Below, one piece after another: positions 34,931 through 44,095 of a DNA stretch of 64,000 bases; within the stretch, counting starts at the first letter, position 1; each line of letters begins with the position of its first letter. Made by a program: the position numbers and the translations under genes. This stretch comes from an uncultured Rhodospirillaceae bacterium (lineage in GTDB: Bacteria; Pseudomonadota; Alphaproteobacteria; Azospirillales; Azospirillaceae). Below the pieces are notes generated by a model that did not search any database, had not been told where the DNA came from, and saw nothing but the letters and a program-made list of their open reading frames with translations. The stretch spans positions 186,001 to 250,000 of the forward strand of contig CALBDS010000003.1 of the NCBI GenBank assembly GCA_937927415.1, in the 5' to 3' direction.

Positions 34931-36298
34931 ATGACCCCCCTCCCATCCTCTTCCGGGGCCGCCGGAGTGCTGCGCCGCGCCAATCAGATCCTCATCCAGA
35001 CGCTGTTGCTGATTTTGACGGCGCTGCAATTTGTCGCGCTACTTTTTCCGGCCCAGGCTCCGGTTCTGGGCGACACCGCCGCCGTTCTGGTGGCCATTTT
35101 CCTGCCGCCGGCGTTCCTGCGCGCCCGATTGGCCACGCGGATGCTGTTCGGCATCCTGACGGCGGCGGTTGTGGCGGCGGCCACCATGACCGGCAGCTTG
35201 GCGCCGGTCTGGCGCGGGCTGCACAACGCCATGCTGCTGGGCGCATTCCTGTCGGTGCTTCAACTTTTGCGGGCCGTGGCTCATGGCGGACCGGCCATCC
35301 TGGCGGTGCGCAGGCGGCTGGCCCGGCTGCGCCCGCGGGAGGTCGAGGGGGGCTTTGCCGTCGGCGCCTTTGGCCTTGGCAGTTTCCTGTCGTTCGGCGC
35401 CCATGCGGTGCTGGCCCCGCTGCTGCCCGCCGACACCCCGGCGGCGGACAAACGGGCAGCGGCGTTGGCATCGGTGCGGGGGATCTGCTTCACCGCCTTC
35501 TGGTCGCCCTTCTTCGTCGGTGTCGCCTATGTCACCCACCAGATGCATCAGGCCGATTCCGGGATGGTCATTCTGACCGGGCTGGTGCTGTCCCTGCTGG
35601 CGCTGGGGGCCGATCTGGCGCTGGGGCGCACGGGGCCGGTTTCGCTGGGCCGAATCATCTACACCCTGCTGCCGCTGGTCCCGCTGGGGGTGGCCATCGC
35701 GGCGGTGTTCCTGGGCATCATGGGGCTGACAGGCATCAGCGCCATGGGGGCGGTGGTGGTGGGGGTGCCGTTCGTGGCGGCGGGGCTGCTGCTGCTCCAC
35801 GGCACCCGGCAGGCGCCGCGGGTTCTGAAAACGGCGCTGACCGGGCTGGTCTACGGCAGCGATGAATTGCTGCTGGTGGCCGCAGCCAATGTCTTTGCCG
35901 CCGTGCTGACCGAGGTGCCGGGTTTCGCCGCCACCGTGGCGCCGTTCCTGGCCGGGCTGCCGCCGCTGCCGCTGCTGATGGCGGTGTTCGCGGTGATGCT
36001 GGCGGCGGGGGCATGCGGTTTCCACCCGGCCATTTCCGCGGCGGTGCTGCTGGGCATCTTCACCGGGCAACCGCCTTCGGTGGAGCCGCTGTGTCTGGCG
36101 GTGGCGCTGGTGATGGGGTGGAGCCTGGCCGTCACGGTCTCGCCGGTGGGGGTGACGATGATGGTGGCGGCGCAGATGTTTTCCGTCCCCTTCCCCCGCC
36201 TGCTGTTCAGCCGCAACCTGATCGGCACGGCGGTGGTGGCGGTGGCGGCTGCGGTGCTTCTGGCCATGCTCGACGGTGTGTTGAAGGCCGCCGGTTAA
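34931..36298 (+). CDS. Uncharacterised multi-pass membrane protein (ion-transporter-superfamily-like)
   Basis: I do not recognise a specific family. The 455 residues form roughly eleven or twelve hydrophobic segments with small polar loops, including repeated Gly/Ala/Pro-rich helices (e.g. LPPLPLLMAVFAVMLAAGAC, then GFHPAISAAVLLG). Two halves with similar re-entrant-looking motifs (GSFLSFGAHAVLAP and GACGFHPAISAA) suggest an inverted-repeat transporter of the IT superfamily. It is alone on its strand, with a strong terminator 25 bases after the stop. The substrate is unknown. Confidence 0.8.
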   Translation: MTPLPSSSGAAGVLRRANQILIQTLLLILTALQFVALLFPAQAPVLGDTAAVLVAIFLPPAFLRARLATRMLFGILTAAVVAAATMTGSLAPVWRGLHNAMLLGAFLSVLQLLRAVAHGGPAILAVRRRLARLRPREVEGGFAVGAFGLGSFLSFGAHAVLAPLLPADTPAADKRAAALASVRGICFTAFWSPFFVGVAYVTHQMHQADSGMVILTGLVLSLLALGADLALGRTGPVSLGRIIYTLLPLVPLGVAIAAVFLGIMGLTGISAMGAVVVGVPFVAAGLLLLHGTRQAPRVLKTALTGLVYGSDELLLVAAANVFAAVLTEVPGFAATVAPFLAGLPPLPLLMAVFAVMLAAGACGFHPAISAAVLLGIFTGQPPSVEPLCLAVALVMGWSLAVTVSPVGVTMMVAAQMFSVPFPRLLFSRNLIGTAVVAVAAAVLLAMLDGVLKAAG

Positions 36299-36320
36299 CC
36301 CGTCGGAAATACAGAAAGAA

Positions 36321-36357
36321 AAGGCCGCCGCCCCTGTGCAGGGCGGCGGCCTTTTTT
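36321..36357 (+). terminator. Intrinsic terminator after the membrane-protein gene
   Basis: GGCCGCCGCCC and GGGCGGCGGCC form an 11-base perfect stem with a seven-base loop, preceded by an A-run and followed by TTTTTT. It can work in both directions, against the convergent P-loop gene as well. Confidence 0.95.
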
Positions 36358-36378
36358 CCGGTGTTTCCGATACCCCGT

Positions 36379-37215
36379 TCAGGCGGCGGCGCGGCGGGAT
36401 TCGGGAAGCAGGCGGACCAGGGCCTCGCCCACCTCGGCCGGGCCGCTGCGGGTGGTGTCCACCACCAGCGTGCGGTCGGGGGCCAGTTCCATCAGGGCGG
36501 CCACGGCGCGGTCGGGATCGTAGTTGCGGCGTTCGGCGGCGATGATGGTGAACTTGGCGCGCACGTCGTCGGCGTTCAGGCGGCCCGCGTTCACTTCGGT
36601 GTACAGGCGGAGCTGTTCCGCAGGGGTCAGGATGCCGTCCGCGTCGGACAGGGTGAACCCCTCGTCCGCTCCGGTCGGGCTGCCGGCCAGCGCCACCCGG
36701 TCAAAGGCGTCGCCGCGGCCCAGCAGCCGCATCAGCCGCACCATGTCCGGCGCGGTCAGAACCAGAAAGCGCGCCCGCGGCAGAACGCTGGCGGCGTGGC
36801 GCACTTCCGCTTCCCCGCGCAACCCGTCGAACACCAGCGGGCGCTGATGCCGCGCGTGATTGGCCGACAGACCGGCCAGCACCGCCGCCATGCCGCCCGG
36901 CACGTCACGGGTGAACCGCTGGGTGATGGCGAAACGCTGCACACGGTCGCGGACCTCGCCCTCGGCATAACGGGGAATGATGACCCGATCGGTCACCACC
37001 CGGCGGTCGGGCAGCAGGGTATAAGCGATGCCACGGGCTTCCAGGGCGGCCAGGGCGGTGGATTTGCCGGCGCCGGTCACGCCCACCAGAACGATGGGGT
37101 CCAGATCGGTCAGGGATTGCCACCCCGCCGGCAGCGGGCCGCCGGCGCCGATGCCGGGCGCGATTTCACAAAAGCGGGGAGAGGGAACGGCGGACAGAGA
37201 AGAGGTGATGCTCAT
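36379..37215 (-). CDS. P-loop NTPase of unknown function, downstream of homocitrate synthase
   Basis: This 278-residue protein has a Walker A motif GVTGAGKST (near residue 45), in a PIVLV strand context, and a plausible Walker B at RPLVFDGLRGE. The core is that of a small kinase-like or ATPase fold of about 200 residues, with C-terminal helices rich in Ala and Arg. I cannot assign a family. The chosen ATG at 37215 gives MSITSSLSAV; the frame is open a few codons further. It follows the homocitrate synthase by 42 bases on the same strand, so the two are likely co-transcribed and functionally linked. Confidence 0.8.
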   Translation of the reverse strand: MSITSSLSAVPSPRFCEIAPGIGAGGPLPAGWQSLTDLDPIVLVGVTGAGKSTALAALEARGIAYTLLPDRRVVTDRVIIPRYAEGEVRDRVQRFAITQRFTRDVPGGMAAVLAGLSANHARHQRPLVFDGLRGEAEVRHAASVLPRARFLVLTAPDMVRLMRLLGRGDAFDRVALAGSPTGADEGFTLSDADGILTPAEQLRLYTEVNAGRLNADDVRAKFTIIAAERRNYDPDRAVAALMELAPDRTLVVDTTRSGPAEVGEALVRLLPESRRAAA

Positions 37216-37257
37216 AACACGGATCGCTTCACACACAAAAGGACAGGAAACGGTGGT

Positions 37258-38463
37258 TCAGGCGGCGGCGCGCAGGGTGGCGACCGCATCGTTGGCGGAG
37301 CAGGCAGCCATGGGCAGCGTGCCGGCCGCGGCAGCGGCGATCAGCGCGTCCACATCGCTGTTGGTCAACCGGCGCTGGGCGCCCATTTCCTTCAGCGCGG
37401 CAGTCACCGCCTTCAGCGTGTCCTGGCTCAGCGCATAGCCCAACTGGTCGGCGCGGGCGCGCACCGCGTTCCACCCCACCAGCGCGTGCGCGATCATCAC
37501 GTTGCGCTCCCGGCCGAAATCGGCGGGATCGAGGATTTCATAGGATTTGGGGTTGGCGATGATCGCCTTGCTGTGGACGCCGGCCTTGTGGGTGAAGGCG
37601 CTGGCCCCGATGATGCTGCGGCAGAAGGGAATCTCCACGCCGGCCCGCTGGGCCACCATTTCGCTGAGCGGCATCAGCATGGGCAGGTCGAAACGCGCCT
37701 TGGCCGCTTCGGTGTCCTGGGAATAGATGGCCGCCACCAGCTCTTCCAGACGGGTGATGCCGTTGCGCTCGCCCAGGCCCAGAACACAGGTGTCGATGTG
37801 GGTGGCTCCGCCCAGAACCGCCATCCAGGCGTTGGCGGTGGCACAGCCGGTATCGTTGTGGCCGTGGAATTCGATGTCGATGTCCGGCCCCAGGGTGTCG
37901 CGCACGGTGCGAACGGTGTTCATCACCTGCAGCGGGCTGGCCCCGCCCACGGTATCGGCGATGCCGAAACGCTGGAACAGGCCGGTGCGCGCCAGCGGCT
38001 CGTAAATGCTCAGAAGGTCGGCCAGCGGGCTGCGGAACGCATCCTCGCAGGAAAAGCGGATGATGGCGTCCGGCGCGCGGGAACGGATGTAACGCGCGAC
38101 CTCGGTCGCCTGACGGACGATTTCCTCGACGCCGCGGCCATGGCTCATGCTGCGCAGGATCGGCGAGGCGGCCATGAACAGGTTCAGCGCCCGCACTCCG
38201 CAATCCAGCGCCAGCCGGGCATCGTCCATGTGGCAACGGATATGGGCGGCAATGGTGGCATTCAGCCCCAGAGAGGTCAGCACCTCGCACGCTTCCCGTG
38301 CCGCGCTGCCGACGGCCGGAGAGGTGATCTCGATCATATCGACACCAAAGGCATCAAGCGCGCACGCAATTTCAATCTTGTCGGCAAGAGAGAAGTGGCT
38401 GTGCTCGAACTGCTCGCCTTCGCGCAAGGTGCTGTCAACAATAACGCAGTTTGATAACGACAT
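37258..38463 (-). CDS. Homocitrate synthase-like enzyme (LYS20 type)
   Basis: This 401-residue protein belongs to the acyl-CoA/2-oxoacid condensing family (HMGL-like TIM barrel). It has D10 and R14-E15 in VDSTLREGEQFE, HIRCHMDDARLA, IRFSCEDAFRS (R136/S138), GIADTVGGASPLQV, and metal ligands H200 and H202 in EFHGHNDTG. The spacing and wording match LYS20-type homocitrate synthase (Thermus/fungal) better than NifV or LeuA. The C-terminal part includes HKAGVHSKAI. The product would be homocitrate from acetyl-CoA and 2-oxoglutarate, but a related 2-alkylmalate is possible. A P-loop NTPase gene follows; an AT-rich leader precedes. Confidence 0.88.
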   Translation of the reverse strand: MSLSNCVIVDSTLREGEQFEHSHFSLADKIEIACALDAFGVDMIEITSPAVGSAAREACEVLTSLGLNATIAAHIRCHMDDARLALDCGVRALNLFMAASPILRSMSHGRGVEEIVRQATEVARYIRSRAPDAIIRFSCEDAFRSPLADLLSIYEPLARTGLFQRFGIADTVGGASPLQVMNTVRTVRDTLGPDIDIEFHGHNDTGCATANAWMAVLGGATHIDTCVLGLGERNGITRLEELVAAIYSQDTEAAKARFDLPMLMPLSEMVAQRAGVEIPFCRSIIGASAFTHKAGVHSKAIIANPKSYEILDPADFGRERNVMIAHALVGWNAVRARADQLGYALSQDTLKAVTAALKEMGAQRRLTNSDVDALIAAAAAGTLPMAACSANDAVATLRAAA

Positions 38464-38867
38464 CGTTGTGTCTCCGGTCTCGGTGTTTCAAGTAAATGCC
38501 CACCATTCCGGAGCACTGTATTGTGCTGGCCAAGGAAAGTCGGACATATGTTGTCATTACGGAAATAATTCTTTCCGTTTGTTGCAAAATCGAAACGAAG
38601 AGAAAACGAAAGCGAAGCCAAAACCCATCAAAGGGCAGGCGTGGCGATCGATTACTTCCTTTGTTTTGTCAGCTTTGTCATACGGCGGGCGCGGTTGTTT
38701 CCGTACCGTCGCGGTAAAAATTGTTTATGTCACATATGTAGCGAATTCAACAGAAAATTTAACATACTTCCGTGTGCTAATTCCTGGTTGCATACAGATG
38801 CGGAATGGGATGGATTAGTTAATTTTCTATAAAATTTAGCTCAATAATTTTCATGCAATGTAGGCAA
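38464..38867. other. AT-rich leader region upstream of the homocitrate synthase gene
   Basis: These roughly 400 bases are markedly richer in A+T than the surroundings, with runs such as AAAATTTAG and many stop codons in all frames. Short open frames here have no family character. The region must carry the promoter of the homocitrate synthase / P-loop unit (minus strand), but I cannot fix its -35 and -10. Confidence 0.5.
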
Positions 38868-38899
38868 ACAAAAATTAACCAGGCGCCCCGAAAGGCGCC
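38868..38899 (-). terminator. Intrinsic terminator after the TAXI/CoA-transferase operon
   Basis: Two GGCGCC blocks (38882-38887 and 38894-38899) pair around a six-base loop. On the minus strand they are followed by TGGTTAATTTTTG. It lies directly after the stop of the SMP-30-like gene and closes the five-gene minus-strand operon. Confidence 0.75.
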
Positions 38900-38912
38900 C
38901 GGCTCCCGGCGG

Positions 38913-39842
38913 TCAGGAATTTTCCGGCCCGAACAATGGCTTACCAGCCATGGGCAGGGTTGCCGTCAGGATCGTCCCACTCTCGGATTCCGTGATGAAC
39001 AGGGTCCGACCATCAGCCCCGCCGAAAGCGATGTTGGTCGTGAACAACCCTTGCGGAGACATGATGCGACATTTTGGCGCACCCAGGCGATCAAACCCCC
39101 AGACACACCCGTTGCCCGCGTGGGCCACCCACAGCCCCCCTTCGGCGTCCATGGCCAAACCATCCGGCCCGGACAGCCCCCCGGAAATCTGGATGAAAAG
39201 CCCGACCTTGGATGTGCTGCCGTCCGCGGCCAGCGGCACGCGCCAAATGGCATTGGCCCGAGTCACGGCGACATAAATCGCGGTTTCCCCCAGGTTGGGC
39301 ACCAGCCCGTTGGGGCTGGGCAGGGTGTCGAACAGGCAGGTCAACCGCCCGTCGGCCGACAGGCGGAACAGCCGTCCGGTGGGATCGTGCAGCCCGGTCT
39401 GCCCCTGGTCGGTGAAGTACAGATCGCCGTCGGCGGAAAACACCAGATCGTTGACCCCCTTGAACCGTTCGCCATGGGTGCGCTCCAGCACCGGCTCGAT
39501 TTGCCCGGTCCGGGTGTCCATCACCATGATGCCGTTCTTGTAGTCGGCGATGAACAGGCGCCCGTCCCGGTGGAAGGCCAGCCCGTTCGGCTCCCCATCA
39601 TATTCCGCCATCACGGTGAATTCACCCTGGGGCGACAGGCGGAAGATCCGGCCCCACGGAATGTCCACCAGCCACAGATTGCCGGCGGCGTCGAAGGCCG
39701 GACCTTCGAGGAAGGAGTGCAGCGTCTCCCCCCGCTTGTTCACATCGGCCCAGTTGCTGCGGCGGCCGGTGCGGCGGAAGTGGTCGGGCAGGCGTGCGAA
39801 GACCTCCGCGTCCACAATGGGAGGGGGCGGATACAGGCTCAT
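38913..39842 (-). CDS. SMP-30/gluconolactonase-family protein
   Basis: This 309-residue six-bladed beta-propeller is likely to be a calcium-dependent lactonase. The propeller metal residues are visible: E in FLEGPAFDAAGNLWLVD, N in GEPNGLAFHRDGRLFIAD, N in FKGVNDLVFSADGDLYFTD and D in GPDGLAMDAEGGLWVAH. There is no signal peptide, so it acts in the cytosol. It is the last gene of the operon with a TAXI-TRAP transporter, CoA-transferase and HMG-CoA-lyase-like enzyme. A role in opening a lactone form of the imported acid would fit but is inference. Confidence 0.9.
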   Translation of the reverse strand: MSLYPPPPIVDAEVFARLPDHFRRTGRRSNWADVNKRGETLHSFLEGPAFDAAGNLWLVDIPWGRIFRLSPQGEFTVMAEYDGEPNGLAFHRDGRLFIADYKNGIMVMDTRTGQIEPVLERTHGERFKGVNDLVFSADGDLYFTDQGQTGLHDPTGRLFRLSADGRLTCLFDTLPSPNGLVPNLGETAIYVAVTRANAIWRVPLAADGSTSKVGLFIQISGGLSGPDGLAMDAEGGLWVAHAGNGCVWGFDRLGAPKCRIMSPQGLFTTNIAFGGADGRTLFITESESGTILTATLPMAGKPLFGPENS

Positions 39843-39872
39843 CGGAGTTTCTCCGGTCTGGTTCGGGTCGGG

Positions 39873-41771
39873 TCAGCTGTGGGGAAGGAAGATCAGACGC
39901 CGCGCCAGCAGCGCCCCGCCGACGGTGAAGCCCACCGCGGTCGTCAGAGGTTCGGGGATGTAGATCAGCGCCGCCGACAGCCCCAGCACCAGCCGTTCCG
40001 GCAGGGGAATCCGTCCGCGGAAATAGCCCACCTGCACCGCCGACAGCATCACCACCGCCAGCATCAGCGCCAGAATGGCCGCCGCCGTGCCCGGCAGGGT
40101 CATCACCGACAGATCCTGCAGCATCAGTTCCGGCTGGTAAATCCACAGGAACGGGAACAGGAACGCCACAAGGCACAGGCGCAGGGAATGCCACGCGATC
40201 TTAATCATCGGCTCCTGCGCGATGGCCGCGGCGGCGAACACCGCCAGCGCAACCGGCGGCGTGATGGCCGACATCACCGCGAAGTAGAAGATGAACATGT
40301 GCGCCGTCAGCACCGGCAGCCCCAGATGATGCAGCGCCGGCCCGGCGGTGAACACCACCAGCAGGTAAGAGGCCGCGGTCGGCAGCCCCATGCCCAGCAG
40401 CAGCGCGCAGGCCGCCGCCGCCAGCAGTGCCGGGAACAGATGGGTGGCCCCCAGCGCGGTGATCCCCTGGCTGATCTTGATGCCCAGGCCGGTGGCCGAC
40501 ACAGCACCGATGATGATACCGATGGCCGCACAGGCCACGGCCACGTTCAGCCCCTCCAGCCCGCCTTCGGCCAGCATGGTGCCCAGCTTGCGCCATGACG
40601 GGCGGGTGGCGCGGAACGGCAGCGACAGCACCAGCAGCGTCACCATGGCCCCCAGCCCGCACAGATCCACCGAATAGCCGGAGAACAGCATCCCCAGCAG
40701 CACCCCGAAGGCGGCGAGCAGAATGCCGGCCTGCAGCAGCCGGTAACGGGTCCAATTGCCGTCCAGCCCCTCGGGCGGCTTGATGCCCAACCGGGCCGCT
40801 TCCAGCGCCGTCACGATGGACAGCGACATGATGAACAGGAACGACGGCACGATGGCCGCCAGCATGATGTTGGCATAGGGGACGCCGGTGATGTCGGCCA
40901 TGATAAAGGCCCCGACCCCCATCACCGGCGGCATGATCTGCCCCACCACCGACGACGACGCCTCCACCGCACCGGCATAGGATTTGGAGAACCCCGCCTT
41001 GTGCATCATGGAAATGGTGATGGCGCCGTTCGCCACCACGTTGGCCGGAGCCGAGCCGTTGATGGACCCGAACAGGGCCGATGCGATGATCGCGCATTGG
41101 GCCGATCCCGACCGCCGCCCCATGGACAGCACGCCCGAAATCCAGTCGAAGAAGTCCGACGCCCCCGACAGCCGCAGCACCACGCCGAAGATGACGTAGA
41201 TGTAGACGATCTCCACCACCGATCCCAACGCCACCCCGAAGATGCCGTTGGGGCTGTAGGCCAGCTCGAACACCTCTTCCACCGACAGGCCGCGGTGGCC
41301 GACCCAGCCCGGCAGCAGGTCGCCGAACAGCAGATAGGCGATGCCGGCCAGCACCACGCTCAAAAGCGCCCACCCCTCGACCCGCCGGGCGCCTTCCAGC
41401 ACCACCAGCGTCCCGACGACATAGGCGGCAAGATCCCAGGTGTTGGGAAGCCCTTCCCGGAAGGCGGCGATTTCCTGGTTGTTCAGGATCATGTAGGTGC
41501 CGGCGAACACCCCGCCCGCGATCAGCACCAGGGATATGAGCAGGTCAAGGAAGGGCCGCCGTTCCACCAGGGGGCCGGGGCGCAGCAGGAACACCGCCCC
41601 CAGCGCCAGCATCAGGACCGTTTCCTGCTGCACCCAGCTCGGCAGCCGCCCGGTGAGCGTTGTCCACACGACGAACGCGGCGAGCAGCGCGCACAGGCCC
41701 AGACCGGCGGACCGGCGCCCGGCCATGATGGGGGTTTCCAGGATCGGGCTGTCCGCGGAGACAATGGACAT
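39873..41771 (-). CDS. TRAP transporter fused permease (DctQM fusion, TAXI type)
   Basis: This 632-residue protein has about 17 membrane segments in which the small 4-TM subunit and the large 12-TM subunit are fused, as is usual for TAXI systems. Family motifs are GSINGSAPANVVANGAITI, MMHKAGFSKSYAGAVEASSS, VVGQIMPPVMGVGAFIMAD and GMGLPTAASYLLVV. GGAGAG precedes the ATG by 7 bases. It follows the TAXI binding-protein gene by 33 bases. With that protein it should import an organic acid or related solute using the sodium or proton gradient. Confidence 0.95.
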   Translation of the reverse strand: MSIVSADSPILETPIMAGRRSAGLGLCALLAAFVVWTTLTGRLPSWVQQETVLMLALGAVFLLRPGPLVERRPFLDLLISLVLIAGGVFAGTYMILNNQEIAAFREGLPNTWDLAAYVVGTLVVLEGARRVEGWALLSVVLAGIAYLLFGDLLPGWVGHRGLSVEEVFELAYSPNGIFGVALGSVVEIVYIYVIFGVVLRLSGASDFFDWISGVLSMGRRSGSAQCAIIASALFGSINGSAPANVVANGAITISMMHKAGFSKSYAGAVEASSSVVGQIMPPVMGVGAFIMADITGVPYANIMLAAIVPSFLFIMSLSIVTALEAARLGIKPPEGLDGNWTRYRLLQAGILLAAFGVLLGMLFSGYSVDLCGLGAMVTLLVLSLPFRATRPSWRKLGTMLAEGGLEGLNVAVACAAIGIIIGAVSATGLGIKISQGITALGATHLFPALLAAAACALLLGMGLPTAASYLLVVFTAGPALHHLGLPVLTAHMFIFYFAVMSAITPPVALAVFAAAAIAQEPMIKIAWHSLRLCLVAFLFPFLWIYQPELMLQDLSVMTLPGTAAAILALMLAVVMLSAVQVGYFRGRIPLPERLVLGLSAALIYIPEPLTTAVGFTVGGALLARRLIFLPHS

Positions 41772-41804
41772 GGGGCGGCTCTCCGGCTCAAACGGCGCGT
41801 GGGG

Positions 41805-42827
41805 TTATAAGGCTTTGCGTTCGCTCAGGCAGCGGCGGCTGCCGGGGTGCAACTCGGCCGACAGCCCCTGGGCCGCGTTGGCGATGTCGATCAGCGCCAG
41901 CGCCGCCGAACCGCCGCGGACCTGTTCCACATTGTCCCAGAAACGGCTGCACAGGGTATAGGCCTGCTCTTCCGGCATGTCGGCGCGGACCATGACCATG
42001 AAGGGAAAGGTCCACATGCGCACCGGGCCGTCGGTCAGCACCCGGCCCTCGTACGCGGCCTGGATGCGTTCGGCGGAAATGGTGCGGTAGACGTAATGCT
42101 GGCCGTTGGTCAACGCCTCCTGCAACGCCGGCAGACTGTCGGCGGCGGGGGAAATCAGGCGCAGGGCGTTGCTGCGCGATGCCTGATCCAGCCCCGGCTG
42201 GGGCACCCCGCCCCACACCGTCGCCACGTCGAGCTGGCCGTTGGCCAACTGGTCCAGCGCCACGCCGTAATCCAGGTATTCCGGGCGCACGTCACCCTTG
42301 GCGGCGTCCAGGCCGTGCACCTTGAACAGGGCCATGGACACCCGCCCGGCGTTGCCGCCGGGCCGCCCGATCCCCACCTTGCGCCCCTTCATGTCGGCGA
42401 AGCTGCGGATGGGACCGTCGGCACGGGTCACATACTGCCCCATGCCGGTATCGATGGCGAACAGCACGCGCAGGGTCTTGTACGTCTCCACCAGCGCCGA
42501 GGGGTCGTCCTTGAAACTTCCCTCCTGCTTCACCGCGTCCAGATAGTGGGGGGCGCCGATCAGGGTCAGATCGGCCCGCTTCTGCACCAGATTGCGCAGG
42601 CCCTTCACCGTTCCGGTGGCGACCGGCGTGATGCGCAACGGGGTATGGGTATCCGCCAGCACCGTGGACCAGGCCATGGCAAGCTGGAAATCCTCGCTGG
42701 TCAGGGACACGGTCGCCATCACCAGTTCCGTTGCATCCGCCGCCGCCGCGCGGGAGGACGGCAGGGTGTTGAAGCCCACGGCAAGCGCGGCCAGCAGCAG
42801 CGCGGTTCTTACGAAGGCAGCAGTCAC
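41805..42827 (-). CDS. TAXI-family TRAP solute-binding protein
   Basis: This 340-residue periplasmic protein has a Sec signal peptide (cleavage near residue 28, SSRAAAA). The TAXI pattern is visible: LVMATVSLTSEDFQLAMAWS, ADLTLIGAPHYLDAV, the hinge VGIGRPGGNAGRVSMALFKV, and AAWVGG-like VATVWGGVPQPG. It starts with GTG that overlaps the stop of the CoA-transferase gene (GTGA), so the two are translationally coupled. Its partner permease follows directly. The ligand is not deducible from the sequence; see the operon note. Confidence 0.92.
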   Translation of the reverse strand: MTAAFVRTALLLAALAVGFNTLPSSRAAAADATELVMATVSLTSEDFQLAMAWSTVLADTHTPLRITPVATGTVKGLRNLVQKRADLTLIGAPHYLDAVKQEGSFKDDPSALVETYKTLRVLFAIDTGMGQYVTRADGPIRSFADMKGRKVGIGRPGGNAGRVSMALFKVHGLDAAKGDVRPEYLDYGVALDQLANGQLDVATVWGGVPQPGLDQASRSNALRLISPAADSLPALQEALTNGQHYVYRTISAERIQAAYEGRVLTDGPVRMWTFPFMVMVRADMPEEQAYTLCSRFWDNVEQVRGGSAALALIDIANAAQGLSAELHPGSRRCLSERKAL

Positions 42828-44095
42828 GGCGCGGTGTCTCCTTGGTGCAGGCTGGCGGGTGTGCGGGACCGCGGCGCGGCGCTACCGCCAATCACGCCGT
42901 CTGCGGCCAGACGGTCGATGGCAACAGCATCCAGGCCCAGTTCCGCCAGGACGGAGCGGGTGTGCTCCCCGAAACGGGGCACATCGCGGTAGACGCCGGG
43001 GCGCACCCCGTCGATCTCCACCGGCAGGGCCGGCAGGGGGATGGCCGGTCCGCCCGTCGGCGGGGTCACCGGCAGCAGCCCCCCCGACTGGCGCAGATGG
43101 GGATCGTCGAACAGATCCTGGGGCGTGGCGATCGGGGCATAGGGCAGCCCCAGCGATTCGAACACCGGGATCAGGTCGCGGGCACCATGGTCCAGGAACA
43201 CCCGCGCCACCGCCGGCAACAGCCGCGGGCGGGCCGCCACCCGCTGGGGATTGGTGGCAAGCTCCGGATCGTCGAGAAAGGCGGTCAGCTTGAACTGAGT
43301 GCAGAAGGCCCGCCATTGGGTGTCCGACACCACACCCAGGAAAAGCTGTTCGCCGTCGCCGGTGGTGAAGACGTCATAGATGGCCCACGCCGCCTGCCGC
43401 GCCGGCATGGGCGCCACGGGACGGCCGGTCAGCGCCGCCTGGGCCATGTGCTGTCCCATCAGGAAGACGTTGTTTTCAAACAGGCCGGCACGCACCTGCC
43501 GCCCCTGCCCGTCCCTGTCGCGTTCGCGCAAGGCCGCCAGCACCGCCACCGCGGCGAACAGCCCGCCCATCACGTCGTTGACCGACGCCCCCGCCCGCAG
43601 CGGACGGCCCGGCGGGCCGGTCATGTACGCCAGCCCGCCCATCATCTGCACCACCTCGTCCAGGGCGGTGCGGTGTTCATAGGGGCCGGGCAGGAAGCCT
43701 TTGAGGGAACAGAAGATCAGCCGGGGATTAAGCGCGGACAGGTCGGCGTAGCCCAGCCCCATGGGCTCCAGCGCGCCGGGGCGCAGATTCTCCACCAGCA
43801 CATCGGCGGTTTCCACCAGTTGCCGCACCAGCGCGTGTCCCTCGGGCCGAGCCAGATCGACGCCCACCGAGCGTTTGTTGCGGTTGTAGGTGAGGAAGAA
43901 TCCCGCCCCCGATCCGGTCAGCGTGCGGGTCTTGTCCCCCGCCGGCAGGGGTTCGACCTTGATGACATCGGCGCCCAGGTCGGCCAGGATCATCCCGCAG
44001 GCCGGCCCCATCACCATATGGTCCAGTTCGATGACCCGCACGCCGGCCAGCGGCCGGGGATGGGGAACAGAGGTCGGCTGGCCGTCGGCGGTCAT
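42824..44095 (-). CDS. CaiB/BaiF-type (class III) CoA-transferase
   Basis: This 423-residue enzyme moves CoA between carboxylic acids. Class III features are LAGVRVIELDHMVMGPACGMILADLGADVIKVEP, in pieces VIELDHMVMGPACG and LADLGADVIKVE, with the catalytic aspartate probably in LARPEGHALVRQL-NLRPGALEPMGLGYADL. NRNKRSVGVDLARPEG is typical. It overlaps the lyase gene upstream (ATGA) and the TAXI gene downstream (GTGA). In this operon it likely activates the imported acid to its CoA thioester for the lyase. Confidence 0.93.
   Translation of the reverse strand: MTADGQPTSVPHPRPLAGVRVIELDHMVMGPACGMILADLGADVIKVEPLPAGDKTRTLTGSGAGFFLTYNRNKRSVGVDLARPEGHALVRQLVETADVLVENLRPGALEPMGLGYADLSALNPRLIFCSLKGFLPGPYEHRTALDEVVQMMGGLAYMTGPPGRPLRAGASVNDVMGGLFAAVAVLAALRERDRDGQGRQVRAGLFENNVFLMGQHMAQAALTGRPVAPMPARQAAWAIYDVFTTGDGEQLFLGVVSDTQWRAFCTQFKLTAFLDDPELATNPQRVAARPRLLPAVARVFLDHGARDLIPVFESLGLPYAPIATPQDLFDDPHLRQSGGLLPVTPPTGGPAIPLPALPVEIDGVRPGVYRDVPRFGEHTRSVLAELGLDAVAIDRLAADGVIGGSAAPRSRTPASLHQGDTAP

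Noticed and set aside
37258..38463. NifV or LeuA assignment for the condensing enzyme
   Set aside because: The LREGEQF context, HIRCHMDDAR and EFHGHNDTG match the LYS20 type; no nif or leu genes are near. LeuA also has a C-terminal regulatory domain that is absent here.
38641..38832. Small open frames in the AT-rich region upstream of the homocitrate synthase
   Set aside because: Overlapping frames of similar length occur on both strands and none has a ribosome site or recognisable protein features.
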